Part shown: positions 10,260 to 19,356 of the stretch, piece by piece | Position numbering within the stretch: position 1 is the first letter of the stretch | Layout of the letters: the number at the start of each line of letters is the position of its first letter | From: Nemertoderma westbladi | Lineage: Eukaryota > Xenacoelomorpha > Nemertodermatida > Nemertodermatidae | Assembly: GCA_032718475.1 (NCBI GenBank) | Contig: JAUCBJ010007936.1 | Location: 124,001 to 188,000, forward strand | DNA length: 64,000 bases | Direction of reading: 5' to 3' | Position numbers and translations under genes: made by a program | Notes under the pieces: generated by a model | Databases searched by the model: none | The model's input: only the letters and a program-made list of their open reading frames with translations | Told to the model about the DNA's origin: nothing

Positions 10260-11154
10260 TTATCATCATCCAGTCCTCCTGCAGGATATATCGCTTCTGA
10301 TATACCTTTATCGCTCCCCTGCGGAACTGATATACCTCCTGCTTTCCCGGTCTCGCTCCCCACTTTAGCGAGTTCGCTAGTTCTGCTCCGTATTCTTCCC
10401 TAAACTTCCCCCAGTCCATTGGTTTGTGGCATACGAGCCCCAATAATTGGCCCATCGCCACCGCCCCGCATTGGCCTGTGTTTCCGACTACCCCCAATCC
10501 ATCCGGTGCCGTCATAGCCATAAAGACTTTCTGCATATCCAGGAGGTTGGTGGCGTCCGGACCGATGATCCTCTCCGCGTCCTCGCGAATCGCCGATCCC
10601 ACTTTCGTCGTCGACTTCTCTCTTACTAAGACTTGTACCGCTTTCGGTAATCGGTCTAATTTCGGCCCGTCCTTCTTCCCATACGTCCCTAGGTCGAATA
10701 AGAAGATGTCCCCATTTGGCGCGGCCAAATGTAGGAGTATGGTCCTGGCCGACCCTGCCGTTCCTCGTCTCGAACCCGCCTCGTCTTCCACGGTTCCCTC
10801 GTCATCTAGGATCATATATCCTCCTCTGTTGACGGACTCTATGAATCTCTTCCAGTCCTTCCTCGGTGATTCCCTCGGGTATTTCGGAATCCCGAACTTC
10901 GCCTCGTCCCCTTTCACCACGTAGTGGAAGTGTTGGAAGATCGCGTTGTCCAGCGACGGGGTCCCGTAGGTCCCGACCAGCTGCTGTTCGTGCGCCTCCC
11001 GGAAGTGATCCTGCAGCGCTCGTGCCGCGTGACCCCTTTCCAACCTCTCGTAGTATCCTCTCGTCTTCTCTTCCGGATGCCTCTCGGTGAAATCCACCAG
11101 TATCTCCTTTCCTCCTGACTCCGCCTTTCTCTTTCTGATCAACTTACTCGCCAT
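10165..11154 (-). CDS. X ORF A: DEDD-type 3'-5' exonuclease-like protein
   Basis: 329 codons from an ATG, uninterrupted. Residues about 110-300 read as an RNase D/WRN-type exonuclease fold. ILDDEGT gives Asp117-x-Glu119 (ExoI); a TILLHLAAPNGDIFLFDL strand pair follows. KVGSAIRED gives Asp192 (ExoII) in the usual K-[VI]-G-x-x-I-x-x-D context, and KRYILQEDW gives Tyr289 and Asp294 (ExoIII; the spacing is one residue longer than the usual YxxxD). The matching ORF in element Y keeps the DxE, KIGSDIKAD and a W..D at the third site, which supports selection on these residues. No signal peptide or membrane segment is seen, so it is not an envelope. The Asp/Glu set implies a two-metal nuclease acting on DNA or RNA 3' ends; the substrate is unknown. 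Its C-terminus overlaps ORF B by 95 nt. Sequence comparison was by eye only. Confidence 0.7.
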   Translation of the reverse strand: MASKLIRKRKAESGGKEILVDFTERHPEEKTRGYYERLERGHAARALQDHFREAHEQQLVGTYGTPSLDNAIFQHFHYVVKGDEAKFGIPKYPRESPRKDWKRFIESVNRGGYMILDDEGTVEDEAGSRRGTAGSARTILLHLAAPNGDIFLFDLGTYGKKDGPKLDRLPKAVQVLVREKSTTKVGSAIREDAERIIGPDATNLLDMQKVFMAMTAPDGLGVVGNTGQCGAVAMGQLLGLVCHKPMDWGKFREEYGAELANSLKWGARPGKQEVYQFRRGAIKVYQKRYILQEDWMMISLLELIHDRDYREGTRGISVIGITPKLQESL

Positions 11155-12206
11155 TCCGAACGTTCACTCGCTCACCTGCAAGGTGGTGCCTTACCAAGGC
11201 GCAATACAGATGAGTGATGTATCTAGGATGTTCTGTACAGTTCGATAATGGCCTATTTCCTATTCAACTGCGCCTTTTAACCTAAATTATTCCTAATTAA
11301 TTTTGAAGCTAGTAAATGAGCGTAATTTACAATTTCTGTCCGTTACTTTTATTATGTTCCAGAACAACTTCCCTTGTGTTGCCACTATTTTACAACTTTC
11401 AGCCCTATTCTATTTATTTATCCATTTACTTTGATTCTACTGTCCTACTATTTACTACTGCCTATGGATTACTCTATTCTCTAATCCACATTCTGGCCTA
11501 CTCTGTGGGTCTATGCAGTACAGCAGTATGCGTCGTGTGGCCACACGATTTATCCAGCTGTACTCATATGCCCCCCTCTCTCTACTAACTGCTAACTAAT
11601 ACCTATATCTATATCCCCTTTTACCTCTTAATCTCTCTCTTCTAACTAACGGTACTATGTACCCTCTAACTCTAACCTTTCTAACTAACAGTACTTACGT
11701 ACCCTCTAACTCTCTAACTAACTATCGGTACTACGTACCCTCTAACTCTCTAACTAACTATCGGTACTACGTACCCTCTAACTCTCTAACTAACTATCGG
11801 TACTACGTACCCTCTAACTCTAACTAACTAGCGGTACTACGTACCCTCTAACTCTCTAACTAACTATCGGTACTACGTACCCTCTAACTCTAACTAACTA
11901 GCGGTACTACGTACCCTCTAACTCTCTAACTAACTATCGGTACTACGTACCCTCTAACTCTAACTAACTAGCGGTACTACGTACCCTCTAACTCTCTGAC
12001 TAACTAACGGTACTTACGTACCCTCTAACTAACTCTCTAACTGGCGGTACTACGTACCTCCTAACTAACTGATTAACTAACGGTACTTACGTACCCTCTA
12101 ACTAACTCTCTAGCTGGCGGTACTACATACCTCCTAACTAACTAACTAACTAACGGTACTTACGTACCCTCTAACTAACTCTCTACCTGGCAGTACTACG
12201 TACCTC

Positions 12207-12237
<31 letters not shown>

Positions 12238-12405
12238 GGTACTACGTACCTTCTTACTAACTCTCTGCCTACTAACTGCGTACCTACCATGTACTATTTT
12301 ATTTTTTATTTTATTTTATTATTTTGTTTGTGGGAAGGGCGTCTCGCCCTCAATCCCACCCCCCTCAGTCCAAAACTTGGACGACTAAACTTTTCTCTAA
12401 CTCTG
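11155..12405 (-). repeat. Post-pol spacer of X with a GGTAC..GTACC minisatellite
   Basis: No gene is seen between the pol stop and ORF A. From about 11590 to 12290 the plus strand is a tandem array of units of about 35-45 bp built on CTCTAACTAACTA and GGTACTACGTACC. GGTAC and GTACC form an inverted repeat around TAC, repeated roughly 15-18 times with small length changes. The array is flanked by an AT-rich run (12290-12325). The intergenic spacer of element Y at the same place also carries tandem repeats, of unrelated sequence. Confidence 0.85.
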
Positions 12406-15400
12406 CTAAGGTGCCCCTTCTAATAGACAGCATTTACCTACAGCTCTCCTGTAGGTTTTTCTGTCCTTCGCACCTATCTTTCCACCTATCCGCACTTCTA
12501 CCGATCGGACTCTTCCGTCCTCGTCGGAGTAGGTGCCTACAACTCTCGCCAACCGCCATTGGTTGTTGATGATAGTATCATCCGTGACGATTACGAGATC
12601 TCCTGCTCTTAACTCCCTGTTTGACTTCCTCCACTTGCTTCGTTTATGGAGTGTGGGTAGGTATTCTTCGACCCACCTCCTCCAATACTCTGCGCTTATT
12701 GCTTTAGCGACTTTCCAACTTTGGCGGGAGTGTATGTCGTCTGGGTCTGCACCCCGCATATCGATGGTCATTGGCCTCTCCATTAGGAAATGGCTAGGCG
12801 TTAGCACGTCTAGTGACTCAGGGTCATCATTCTCCGGGTATAGCGGTCTGCTATTAATGATCCCCTCGCACTTCGCAAGTACTGTACGTAAGACGTCCTC
12901 AGTGACCATGTGGGTGTTCATTAGCTTCGTCATTAGACGCTTTGAACTGCCCACCAGTCTCTCGACGCATCCTAGTGTATATGGTGCATACGGCGTCCTT
13001 CTCTCCCACTTTACTTGTCGTCGTCTCATGGCTGCCCTGACTTCTTCCCCCTCCAAGATGTCCAAGGCCTCTGCCATCTCACTCTCTGCGCCCACAAAGT
13101 TGGTGCCGTTGTCGCTGTATATCACTGCGATCGTCCCACCTTTGCGGTCCCTAAACCTTTCTAAGGCGTTAATGAACGCTGATGCGGTTGCATCCTGGGC
13201 GAGTTCTATCCCTACCGCCCGTGTGTTGTTGCATACGAAGATAATGCCGTAGCGTTTCTCCGTGTGTCGCATCACTCTGATCTTTATCGGCCCGAACATG
13301 TCCACACCGCAATGCGTAAATGGCGGGTCGTGCTGTCTTACCCTACTCGCCGGTAGTGGCGCCATCTCCTGTACGGCTCGCTCCTTCTTCGCTCGTCGGC
13401 AGGTCTGGCACTGCCCCACTACCGCTTTAACCTTCTTCCTTAATTGTTTGACCCAATAGGTCCTCCTTATCTCTGTGAGGGTTCGGTTGGTGCCCCCGTG
13501 CAATATCGATTTGTGGGAGTCCCATATAATCTGGTGGACTATTGGCGATCCTGTAGGAATGATGATGGGTTTCGGTGGTACGACTATGCTATTGTTGTAT
13601 CCCACCCTAGAATTCATTACTAGAATCCCGTCGTCATTGAGTTGTGGCGACAGCGTAATCAGCTCGCTGTCCCGTCGGAGGTGCTGTTGGTTACCGACGC
13701 GTTCCACCTCGTCGCCGTAGTTCTTCCGTTGTTCATAGCGGATCACTGCCTTGGCCGCTCCTTCCAGATCTATGGTTGTCCTGATCTTCTTGTCCTTGCC
13801 GACTCCCGCAAGGAAATTCCCGAAGGCTCTCCAGTACGCCACTAGTTTCTTGGTCTTATACCAACTAGAACTGTAGCTGAGGAGTTTATCCGTCGGGTTA
13901 TCGCACAGTTCCCTTCCTGGTTGCACGTCCCTAATCTCCCTCACCATCTGGGAGTATATCTCTTCTCCCTCTGAATCTCCCTCTTCTCCTTCTGATACTA
14001 CTTCCGAGCCCGGGTCCACCTTCCTCATCGGCGGCCAGGCCTCCCTATCGCTCAGAAATTGTGGCCCATGTTGCCACAATACTTCCTTCTTCAGGAAAGT
14101 GTGGCGTTCCACGCCCCTCGACAGCAAGTCCGCTGGGTTCTCGTCTGTTGGGCAGTAGTGCCACCTTTCCAGTTCTGTGCTCGCCCTTATTTCGTCCACT
14201 CTATTCGCGACGAATATCGGGTATCTCGTCCTTTCGTTGTGTAGCCAACCAAGCACTACCATGGAGTCCGTCCAGTAGTGTGTCTCCACTATGTTGGGAA
14301 TAGTATCCACTAGGTAGGCTGTGGCTCTTACTCCTAGTCTCGCAGCTGTCAATTCTAACTTGGGAACTGATGCTGAATCTGGCGGCGTTGACTTTGCTTT
14401 GCTAAAGGCTAGTCTTGGCTTATGAGCCCCCTCTCGTTGTACTAAGTAGAGTGCCGCTCCGTACGCTTCCAACGACGCGTCGGAGAACATGTGTAGGTCC
14501 AGATTCGTCATGTTCCCATCCGGGAAATACACCCTTGGCATGTTGTATGTTCCCATCTTCTCCAAGTCTCCTGTCCACTTGCTCCACTGTTTCTTGATTT
14601 CCTCTGGTACCTCTACGTCCCACTCATCTTTCAATTTGTATACTCTCTTGAGTATCTGTTTCCCCGTGACTAATAATGGGGATGCTAGGCCTAGGGGATC
14701 GTATATCCTTGCTATATACGATACATAACCCCTCTTCGTGTGGATGTCTGCGCCCTCCTGGCTCAGCTGATACTTCAGTTCGTCTGTCTCTCTATCCCAC
14801 ACGATTCCCAATGCCTTCTGCTGGGATTCCGTTCTCTTAATCGCCATGTCCTGCCCTTTGGCTGTTGTGGGATTATCCATGGTCGATTCTGGTTTCCTGT
14901 CCTCTATGGCTTTGATAAATTCTTCCGAACTGGATTGGAATTTGGTCAGGTTAAAGCCGGATCCTTTTAGGATGTCGCGAACCTCGCGCCCTGTATCCAG
15001 TATCTCCTTAACCGTATTTCCAGACTCCATTCCGTCGTCTACGTAGAAGCCGCGTCGAATCATATCGACGGCCCTACTGCTGTATCTATCTTCCTTCCCC
15101 TTTACTGTGTCTCTCACTGCCATAGTCGTCGTAAATGAAGACGACTTGGCCCCCATGTTCTGTACTATCATCTTATATGCTGGTATTATCGGCGGTTCTT
15201 CTTCGCCGTTATACCATAAGAAGCGTTGACTGTCGCTATCTTCTTCCGTTACACGGACTTGGTTGAACATGCCTTCTATGTCACACGTGAAGGCGTGTTT
15301 CCCATTTCGAAATCTAAGTAACACCTCTATGCCCGAATTGTAAATGTTTGGGCCTTCTAACAGGTAGTCGTTTAAGCACTTTCCGTCGGTCTTTGCCGAT

Positions 15401-17670
15401 GCGTCGACTACCATCCTTAGTTTACCTTTCTTTGGATCTAAAGCCACGTGCAGTGGCAGGTAATATGTTCTATCCGTGTTCGGCTCGTCGACCGGTAACT
15501 CCACGGCCCATCCTTTCTCGACGTACTTCTTAATTGTTCTGTGGATGTACTCATTCTTCTCGGGGCTCCGTTTTAGTGTTTGTTTCAGTTTGCGGAGTCT
15601 CGTGAGTACCATCCCCCTATTGTCGGGCAGCGGTATCTTCGGTAGTTTCCATACCATTCCTATAGTATACCGCCCCTCATTGCATGTCATCGATTCCTCC
15701 ACGCTTTGTAAAGCCTGCTTGTCTTCTACCGAGGTCCCGACCCCGGTTTCTTTCAGTCCCTCGAAATCTTGTCTGAGCAGTCTTTTGAGCTGCTCCTCTG
15801 CTCCCTCGTCACCCATTTCCTGCATTGTTCCCGCGAACATGCATCCTGATGTCTCCGACATCCTAAATGGTATCTTGCTCTTGATTGGACCACTCAGCGT
15901 CCACCCGAATGGTGTTAATATGGCCACCGGGTCACTCTGCTTGTCTTCGCCGAAGACCGTTTGCATTCTTTCGTGGGCCGTTGGGCAGTCCATACCTACT
16001 ATGATGGATACCTTCCTAACGTCCACGTCTGGGATTGAGAAGTCAATGTCGTCCAGGAATTTATACTGCTCGACCTCGATGTTGGTTGGCCGCCTGGCAT
16101 TGATATTAATTGACTCTATCACTTGAATGGGGTCGATGGTTGCCCCATAGTCGCATCCTGGTGCCACTGCTGCAATTGCGCACCGTCCTGTTCTCATCTC
16201 CAGGATCTCATCTTTGCTAGAGATGGTTGTTACCGCCATCCTGCTTGGCCTCGTTCTCAATCCTATCTCCTCGGCCACCCATTCCTCGACTAATGTGAAG
16301 GCAGCTCCACTATCAACCAGCATTAGTGTTGTTACTGATCGATTGCCTTCCCCGATCACTCGTACTGGTACTACTCCAAGTAGCACCGTTCCTCTCTTCT
16401 TCGCCCCTACTGTGCTCGTCGCCATCGTTTGGCCTCTCCTTTGACCAAATTTCATTGGCTTCTCCTTGCACTCCCTTGCTCTATGTCCACTCATTACACA
16501 TCGCGAGCAGATTTTATTGCTGAACGCATAGTCTATCTGATCTTGCCTAGGTAGCGCCTGCCAGTACCTGCAGTTCATAGTTTGATGAAGCGCATTTGCG
16601 TGTAGCTGACATTTGCTCTTTGGGTCGTAGCCCTCTTTATACAGTGCATTGCGTATCGCAGTTGCGTTCGTACCAAAGTCCCTACTATTCTTATTGTTTG
16701 GGTTTTGCCTATTGGACGTACTGGGGTTATGTTTATTCGTGTTATTATTGTTTCCCTGTCCGTTCCATGATGTTGTCTTATCCTCGGCTAGCTGTGGACT
16801 TGCAGTCCCCTGCGTCGCTGCATATGGCAATGATTGCCTGAGTCTCGGTAATGCGTTCGATGTGTTGTGCTCTGGTTTCGGTCTATGGTAGTCTGTCTTC
16901 GGTCCCTTTCCCAGGCTGTCTTCGCTATAGACTGGGTCAGTTATTAGTTCAGCCTCGTAGTTTAAGAAGTTTGACATTTCTTCTAAACCCGGTTCCGCAC
17001 CCTTCTTATCTCGAGTGGAGAAGGCGATTTTCCTCCACTTGTTGCGCAGCCAGTTTGGTAGTGCCTGCGCTATCGTGGTGATGTTGTTGGACGCATTGAG
17101 CTCGTACGGCGCGTCTAGCGTCTTCAGCACGATTAGCGCCTTTTCGACTTTGTTAGCGAACGTCTTAATGCTAACGGGATTATCCTGTAGGCCACCCGAT
17201 GTTATGCCTCTCAGCGTCTGCCTGATGATCTTGGCCGGGTGCCCGTATTCCCTATCCAGTGCCCGCCATGCTGTCGTGAAGCCGCCCTCTATTCCTTGAT
17301 ATTGCCTCACGATGTCGTATGCTGGGCCTCCCGTGTACACTTGTAGATACTTTAGGCACTCCGCCTGCGTCAAGTTTTTTGTTAGTATTTCGTTACTATA
17401 CATGCGCCGAAACTGTAGATATTCTTCCGGCCTGCTCCCATCGAATTTGAATGGTTCCACGGGTGGTAACTCGATCCTCGTTTTCAACGCATCGATCAAC
17501 GTGGCCATCCCCATCGCCTGCGCTTCCAATGGATTCGATGGGTGCTGCATAGTTTCTCCTGTCTGGTGCGTTCCGTCTGTCCTATTTCTTGACTTTCTCT
17601 GACTTGGGTATGTCATCGGGGGTAGCGGCCCCCTCCATATGTCTGTATCACACGACCTATTCTCATCCAA
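12406..17670 (-). CDS. X gag(C-term)-pol polyprotein, BEL/Pao type
   Basis: 1754 codons with no stop. It begins with a BEL-type gag domain (DUF1759-like, FDGSRPEEYLQF, residues about 60-240). An Asn-rich linker is followed by a CX2CX4HX4C knuckle near 388, and an aspartic protease with VDSGAAF near 452. The RT runs from about 700 (VVDASAKTDGK) with YVDD near 877. RNase H has MFSDAS near 1063 and YWTDSMVVLGWL, then the family phrase ENPADLLSRG. The integrase has the HHCC zinc finger near 1393-1424, FTHCGVDMFG with the first Asp, YSDNGTNF near 1518 and the Glu in GCVERLVG near 1568, followed by the DUF5641-type C-terminal domain. All catalytic residues that I can check are present. The first codon listed is a TTG; the frame probably enters from the upstream gag frame through the G13 run at 17738-17750. 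Confidence 0.95.
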   Translation of the reverse strand: MDENRSCDTDIWRGPLPPMTYPSQRKSRNRTDGTHQTGETMQHPSNPLEAQAMGMATLIDALKTRIELPPVEPFKFDGSRPEEYLQFRRMYSNEILTKNLTQAECLKYLQVYTGGPAYDIVRQYQGIEGGFTTAWRALDREYGHPAKIIRQTLRGITSGGLQDNPVSIKTFANKVEKALIVLKTLDAPYELNASNNITTIAQALPNWLRNKWRKIAFSTRDKKGAEPGLEEMSNFLNYEAELITDPVYSEDSLGKGPKTDYHRPKPEHNTSNALPRLRQSLPYAATQGTASPQLAEDKTTSWNGQGNNNNTNKHNPSTSNRQNPNNKNSRDFGTNATAIRNALYKEGYDPKSKCQLHANALHQTMNCRYWQALPRQDQIDYAFSNKICSRCVMSGHRARECKEKPMKFGQRRGQTMATSTVGAKKRGTVLLGVVPVRVIGEGNRSVTTLMLVDSGAAFTLVEEWVAEEIGLRTRPSRMAVTTISSKDEILEMRTGRCAIAAVAPGCDYGATIDPIQVIESININARRPTNIEVEQYKFLDDIDFSIPDVDVRKVSIIVGMDCPTAHERMQTVFGEDKQSDPVAILTPFGWTLSGPIKSKIPFRMSETSGCMFAGTMQEMGDEGAEEQLKRLLRQDFEGLKETGVGTSVEDKQALQSVEESMTCNEGRYTIGMVWKLPKIPLPDNRGMVLTRLRKLKQTLKRSPEKNEYIHRTIKKYVEKGWAVELPVDEPNTDRTYYLPLHVALDPKKGKLRMVVDASAKTDGKCLNDYLLEGPNIYNSGIEVLLRFRNGKHAFTCDIEGMFNQVRVTEEDSDSQRFLWYNGEEEPPIIPAYKMIVQNMGAKSSSFTTTMAVRDTVKGKEDRYSSRAVDMIRRGFYVDDGMESGNTVKEILDTGREVRDILKGSGFNLTKFQSSSEEFIKAIEDRKPESTMDNPTTAKGQDMAIKRTESQQKALGIVWDRETDELKYQLSQEGADIHTKRGYVSYIARIYDPLGLASPLLVTGKQILKRVYKLKDEWDVEVPEEIKKQWSKWTGDLEKMGTYNMPRVYFPDGNMTNLDLHMFSDASLEAYGAALYLVQREGAHKPRLAFSKAKSTPPDSASVPKLELTAARLGVRATAYLVDTIPNIVETHYWTDSMVVLGWLHNERTRYPIFVANRVDEIRASTELERWHYCPTDENPADLLSRGVERHTFLKKEVLWQHGPQFLSDREAWPPMRKVDPGSEVVSEGEEGDSEGEEIYSQMVREIRDVQPGRELCDNPTDKLLSYSSSWYKTKKLVAYWRAFGNFLAGVGKDKKIRTTIDLEGAAKAVIRYEQRKNYGDEVERVGNQQHLRRDSELITLSPQLNDDGILVMNSRVGYNNSIVVPPKPIIIPTGSPIVHQIIWDSHKSILHGGTNRTLTEIRRTYWVKQLRKKVKAVVGQCQTCRRAKKERAVQEMAPLPASRVRQHDPPFTHCGVDMFGPIKIRVMRHTEKRYGIIFVCNNTRAVGIELAQDATASAFINALERFRDRKGGTIAVIYSDNGTNFVGAESEMAEALDILEGEEVRAAMRRRQVKWERRTPYAPYTLGCVERLVGSSKRLMTKLMNTHMVTEDVLRTVLAKCEGIINSRPLYPENDDPESLDVLTPSHFLMERPMTIDMRGADPDDIHSRQSWKVAKAISAEYWRRWVEEYLPTLHKRSKWRKSNRELRAGDLVIVTDDTIINNQWRLARVVGTYSDEDGRVRSVEVRIGGKIGAKDRKTYRRAVGKCCLLEGAP

Positions 17671-17728
17671 GGGTCTCGTTGTTCTTGCCCCTATCGGGGT
17701 ATATTGTTGATATTGTGATGGGGGAATG

Positions 17729-19354
17729 TCACCCTGTCCCCCCCCCCCCCACCGGTATGTTTGGTACTGGGGTTGATGTTAATATGTTGGGGCCCATGCA
17801 CCTATCCGCAATAATTCCCCCCTCCCCTGGGTATATGTTATGTCCCTGCATGCTGTAGTCATACTGCTGTGCTGGTACCGGTATAGGCCTATCAGCTTCT
17901 GGCCTACCCGCCGGTATGTATTCCGCGACTTCCGGGTTTAATCCCGTTGTCCACGCTATCCTATCGCCTACATTGCCTCTCTCAGTATGGCCTATGGTAT
18001 GTGCAGTAAGGCCTACAGTATGTCCTACAGTCTGCATGTGTTGTTCGGGATCGAAGTTTATTCTTCTCGAATAATCCTCCCCGCGGCTACCGTATTCTCG
18101 ATCGATAGGTATATTCCGTCGGAAAGTTTCTCTTCGACCCCCCTCTCTACTGTTCTCATCTTCGTACCGGTACATCGCGTACCCCTCTCTCGGCGCGTAG
18201 TGCGCCTCGCCGGGTCGCATCTCTCCGGGGCGACGGCAATCTCCCGGAGTCCGACCCCACTGACTCTCCGTTCTCATCTCAACTACCGACGGCTCGCTAT
18301 CCGTCCTCGCTCTTCTATCGTTCGCGGCGATACCTCTACTACTGTCTTCTCTTCTTCTCCTTTCAGTGGAGTATTCCCGCTCGTGAGATCTCTCGTCGAC
18401 CTCCCGGTTAAACCCCACTGTTCTTCTTTCCTCTTCTGATCGGGCTCGACGCTTCGTCCGCCCTCTTACGACGTCAACCTGTCTCTCTCTGCTCGGTCGC
18501 ACGCCGCTGGGGATACTCGCAATCCCCCTATTACTTTCCGTCGGCGGTTGTTGCGGTTTACCTATTTCGGCCCGCGCATTATCCGCTGACGGCTGTGGGA
18601 CACTCTCTGCCCCCCCCCCCCTTTCGCCGCTAACTCGCTGTTGTGGGGTTCTCGTAGCCCCCCCCCCCCACTCGCCACATCTAACTTCGCTACTCCTCAC
18701 CCCGCTACTATATCCCTCTCCAGTCGACACATCAAGCCTACCGCGGTCGGGTCTATTCACCCCCGCCTCTCCCTCTGCTATTGCGTGGCCTACCAGGCCC
18801 TCTACTCCCTGCCTACCAACTATGTGGCCTACCAGGCCCTCGCTGGGTCTACCTAACCCAGCCACTCCCTGCCTACCAACTACGTGGCCTACCAGGCCCT
18901 CGCTGGGTCTACCTAACCCAGCTATTCCCTGCCTACCAACTACGTGGCCTACCAGGCCCTCGTCTGTCTGGCCATACACGCCCGACGTGTTTACATTAAT
19001 AGCACCTGTATTGGAAACGGAATTAATTTGTTCGTTCGAAATAAAATCATTTGAATTATCTTGCGCGACTACACTATCTGAATTATTTTGTAAATTCGGG
19101 CTCGCTGAATTATTTAAGTTATTTAGATTATTTTGTGTTATTGCATTACTTAAATTATTTTCTAAGTTCGAATTTGGGTTATTACTTTGATTAATTGGAT
19201 TATTTTGCGTAGCTACATTAATATTAGAATTATTTTCTACATTAACATTAGGAATGTTCTGATTTAAATTTAAATTACTACCACTAGGTAAAGTATTGCC
19301 TGCAATAAAGGTTTGATTAGAATTGTCCCATACGGTACTATTAATATTAACCAC
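17729..19354 (-). CDS. X gag middle section, Asn-rich and repeat-bearing
   Basis: 541 codons, low-complexity. An Asn-rich start (about residues 1-115) leads to three or more tandem copies of a 20-residue unit beginning EGLVGHVVGRQG (60-bp DNA repeats, 18780-18975). A long Arg/Glu/Ser-rich, probably disordered part follows. It has no recognised domain. It is joined to its neighbours only by homopolymers: a G22 run (19380-19401) on its 5' side and a G13 run (17738-17750) on its 3' side, each lying exactly where the frame changes. It should be read as one gag polypeptide interrupted by frame changes, rather than as a separate gene. Confidence 0.7.
   Translation of the reverse strand: MVNINSTVWDNSNQTFIAGNTLPSGSNLNLNQNIPNVNVENNSNINVATQNNPINQSNNPNSNLENNLSNAITQNNLNNLNNSASPNLQNNSDSVVAQDNSNDFISNEQINSVSNTGAINVNTSGVYGQTDEGLVGHVVGRQGIAGLGRPSEGLVGHVVGRQGVAGLGRPSEGLVGHIVGRQGVEGLVGHAIAEGEAGVNRPDRGRLDVSTGEGYSSGVRSSEVRCGEWGGGATRTPQQRVSGERGGGAESVPQPSADNARAEIGKPQQPPTESNRGIASIPSGVRPSRERQVDVVRGRTKRRARSEEERRTVGFNREVDERSHEREYSTERRRREDSSRGIAANDRRARTDSEPSVVEMRTESQWGRTPGDCRRPGEMRPGEAHYAPREGYAMYRYEDENSREGGRRETFRRNIPIDREYGSRGEDYSRRINFDPEQHMQTVGHTVGLTAHTIGHTERGNVGDRIAWTTGLNPEVAEYIPAGRPEADRPIPVPAQQYDYSMQGHNIYPGEGGIIADRCMGPNILTSTPVPNIPVGGGGTG
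17738..17750 (-). repeat. G13 homopolymer at the gag/pol frame junction of X
   Basis: Thirteen C on the plus strand. The upstream frame ends nine bases further on (17729), whereas the pol frame is open through the run without a stop. Losing one G or gaining two would fuse them. Confidence 0.8.
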
Positions 19355-19356
19355 GT

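Noticed and set aside
10165-11154. ORF A of X as an envelope gene, judged from its position after pol
   Set aside because: No signal peptide, transmembrane segment, furin site or Cys pattern; exonuclease motifs explain it better.
11590-12290. Regularly spaced repeats as a CRISPR array
   Set aside because: Units are tandem with no unique spacers, the genome is eukaryotic and no cas genes are present.
12533-17602. Many plus-strand ORFs of 60-239 codons opposite the X pol gene
   Set aside because: They lie antisense to a 1754-codon frame with clear BEL/Pao domains, show no domain of their own, and are rich in Ser, Leu and Cys as expected of complement readings.
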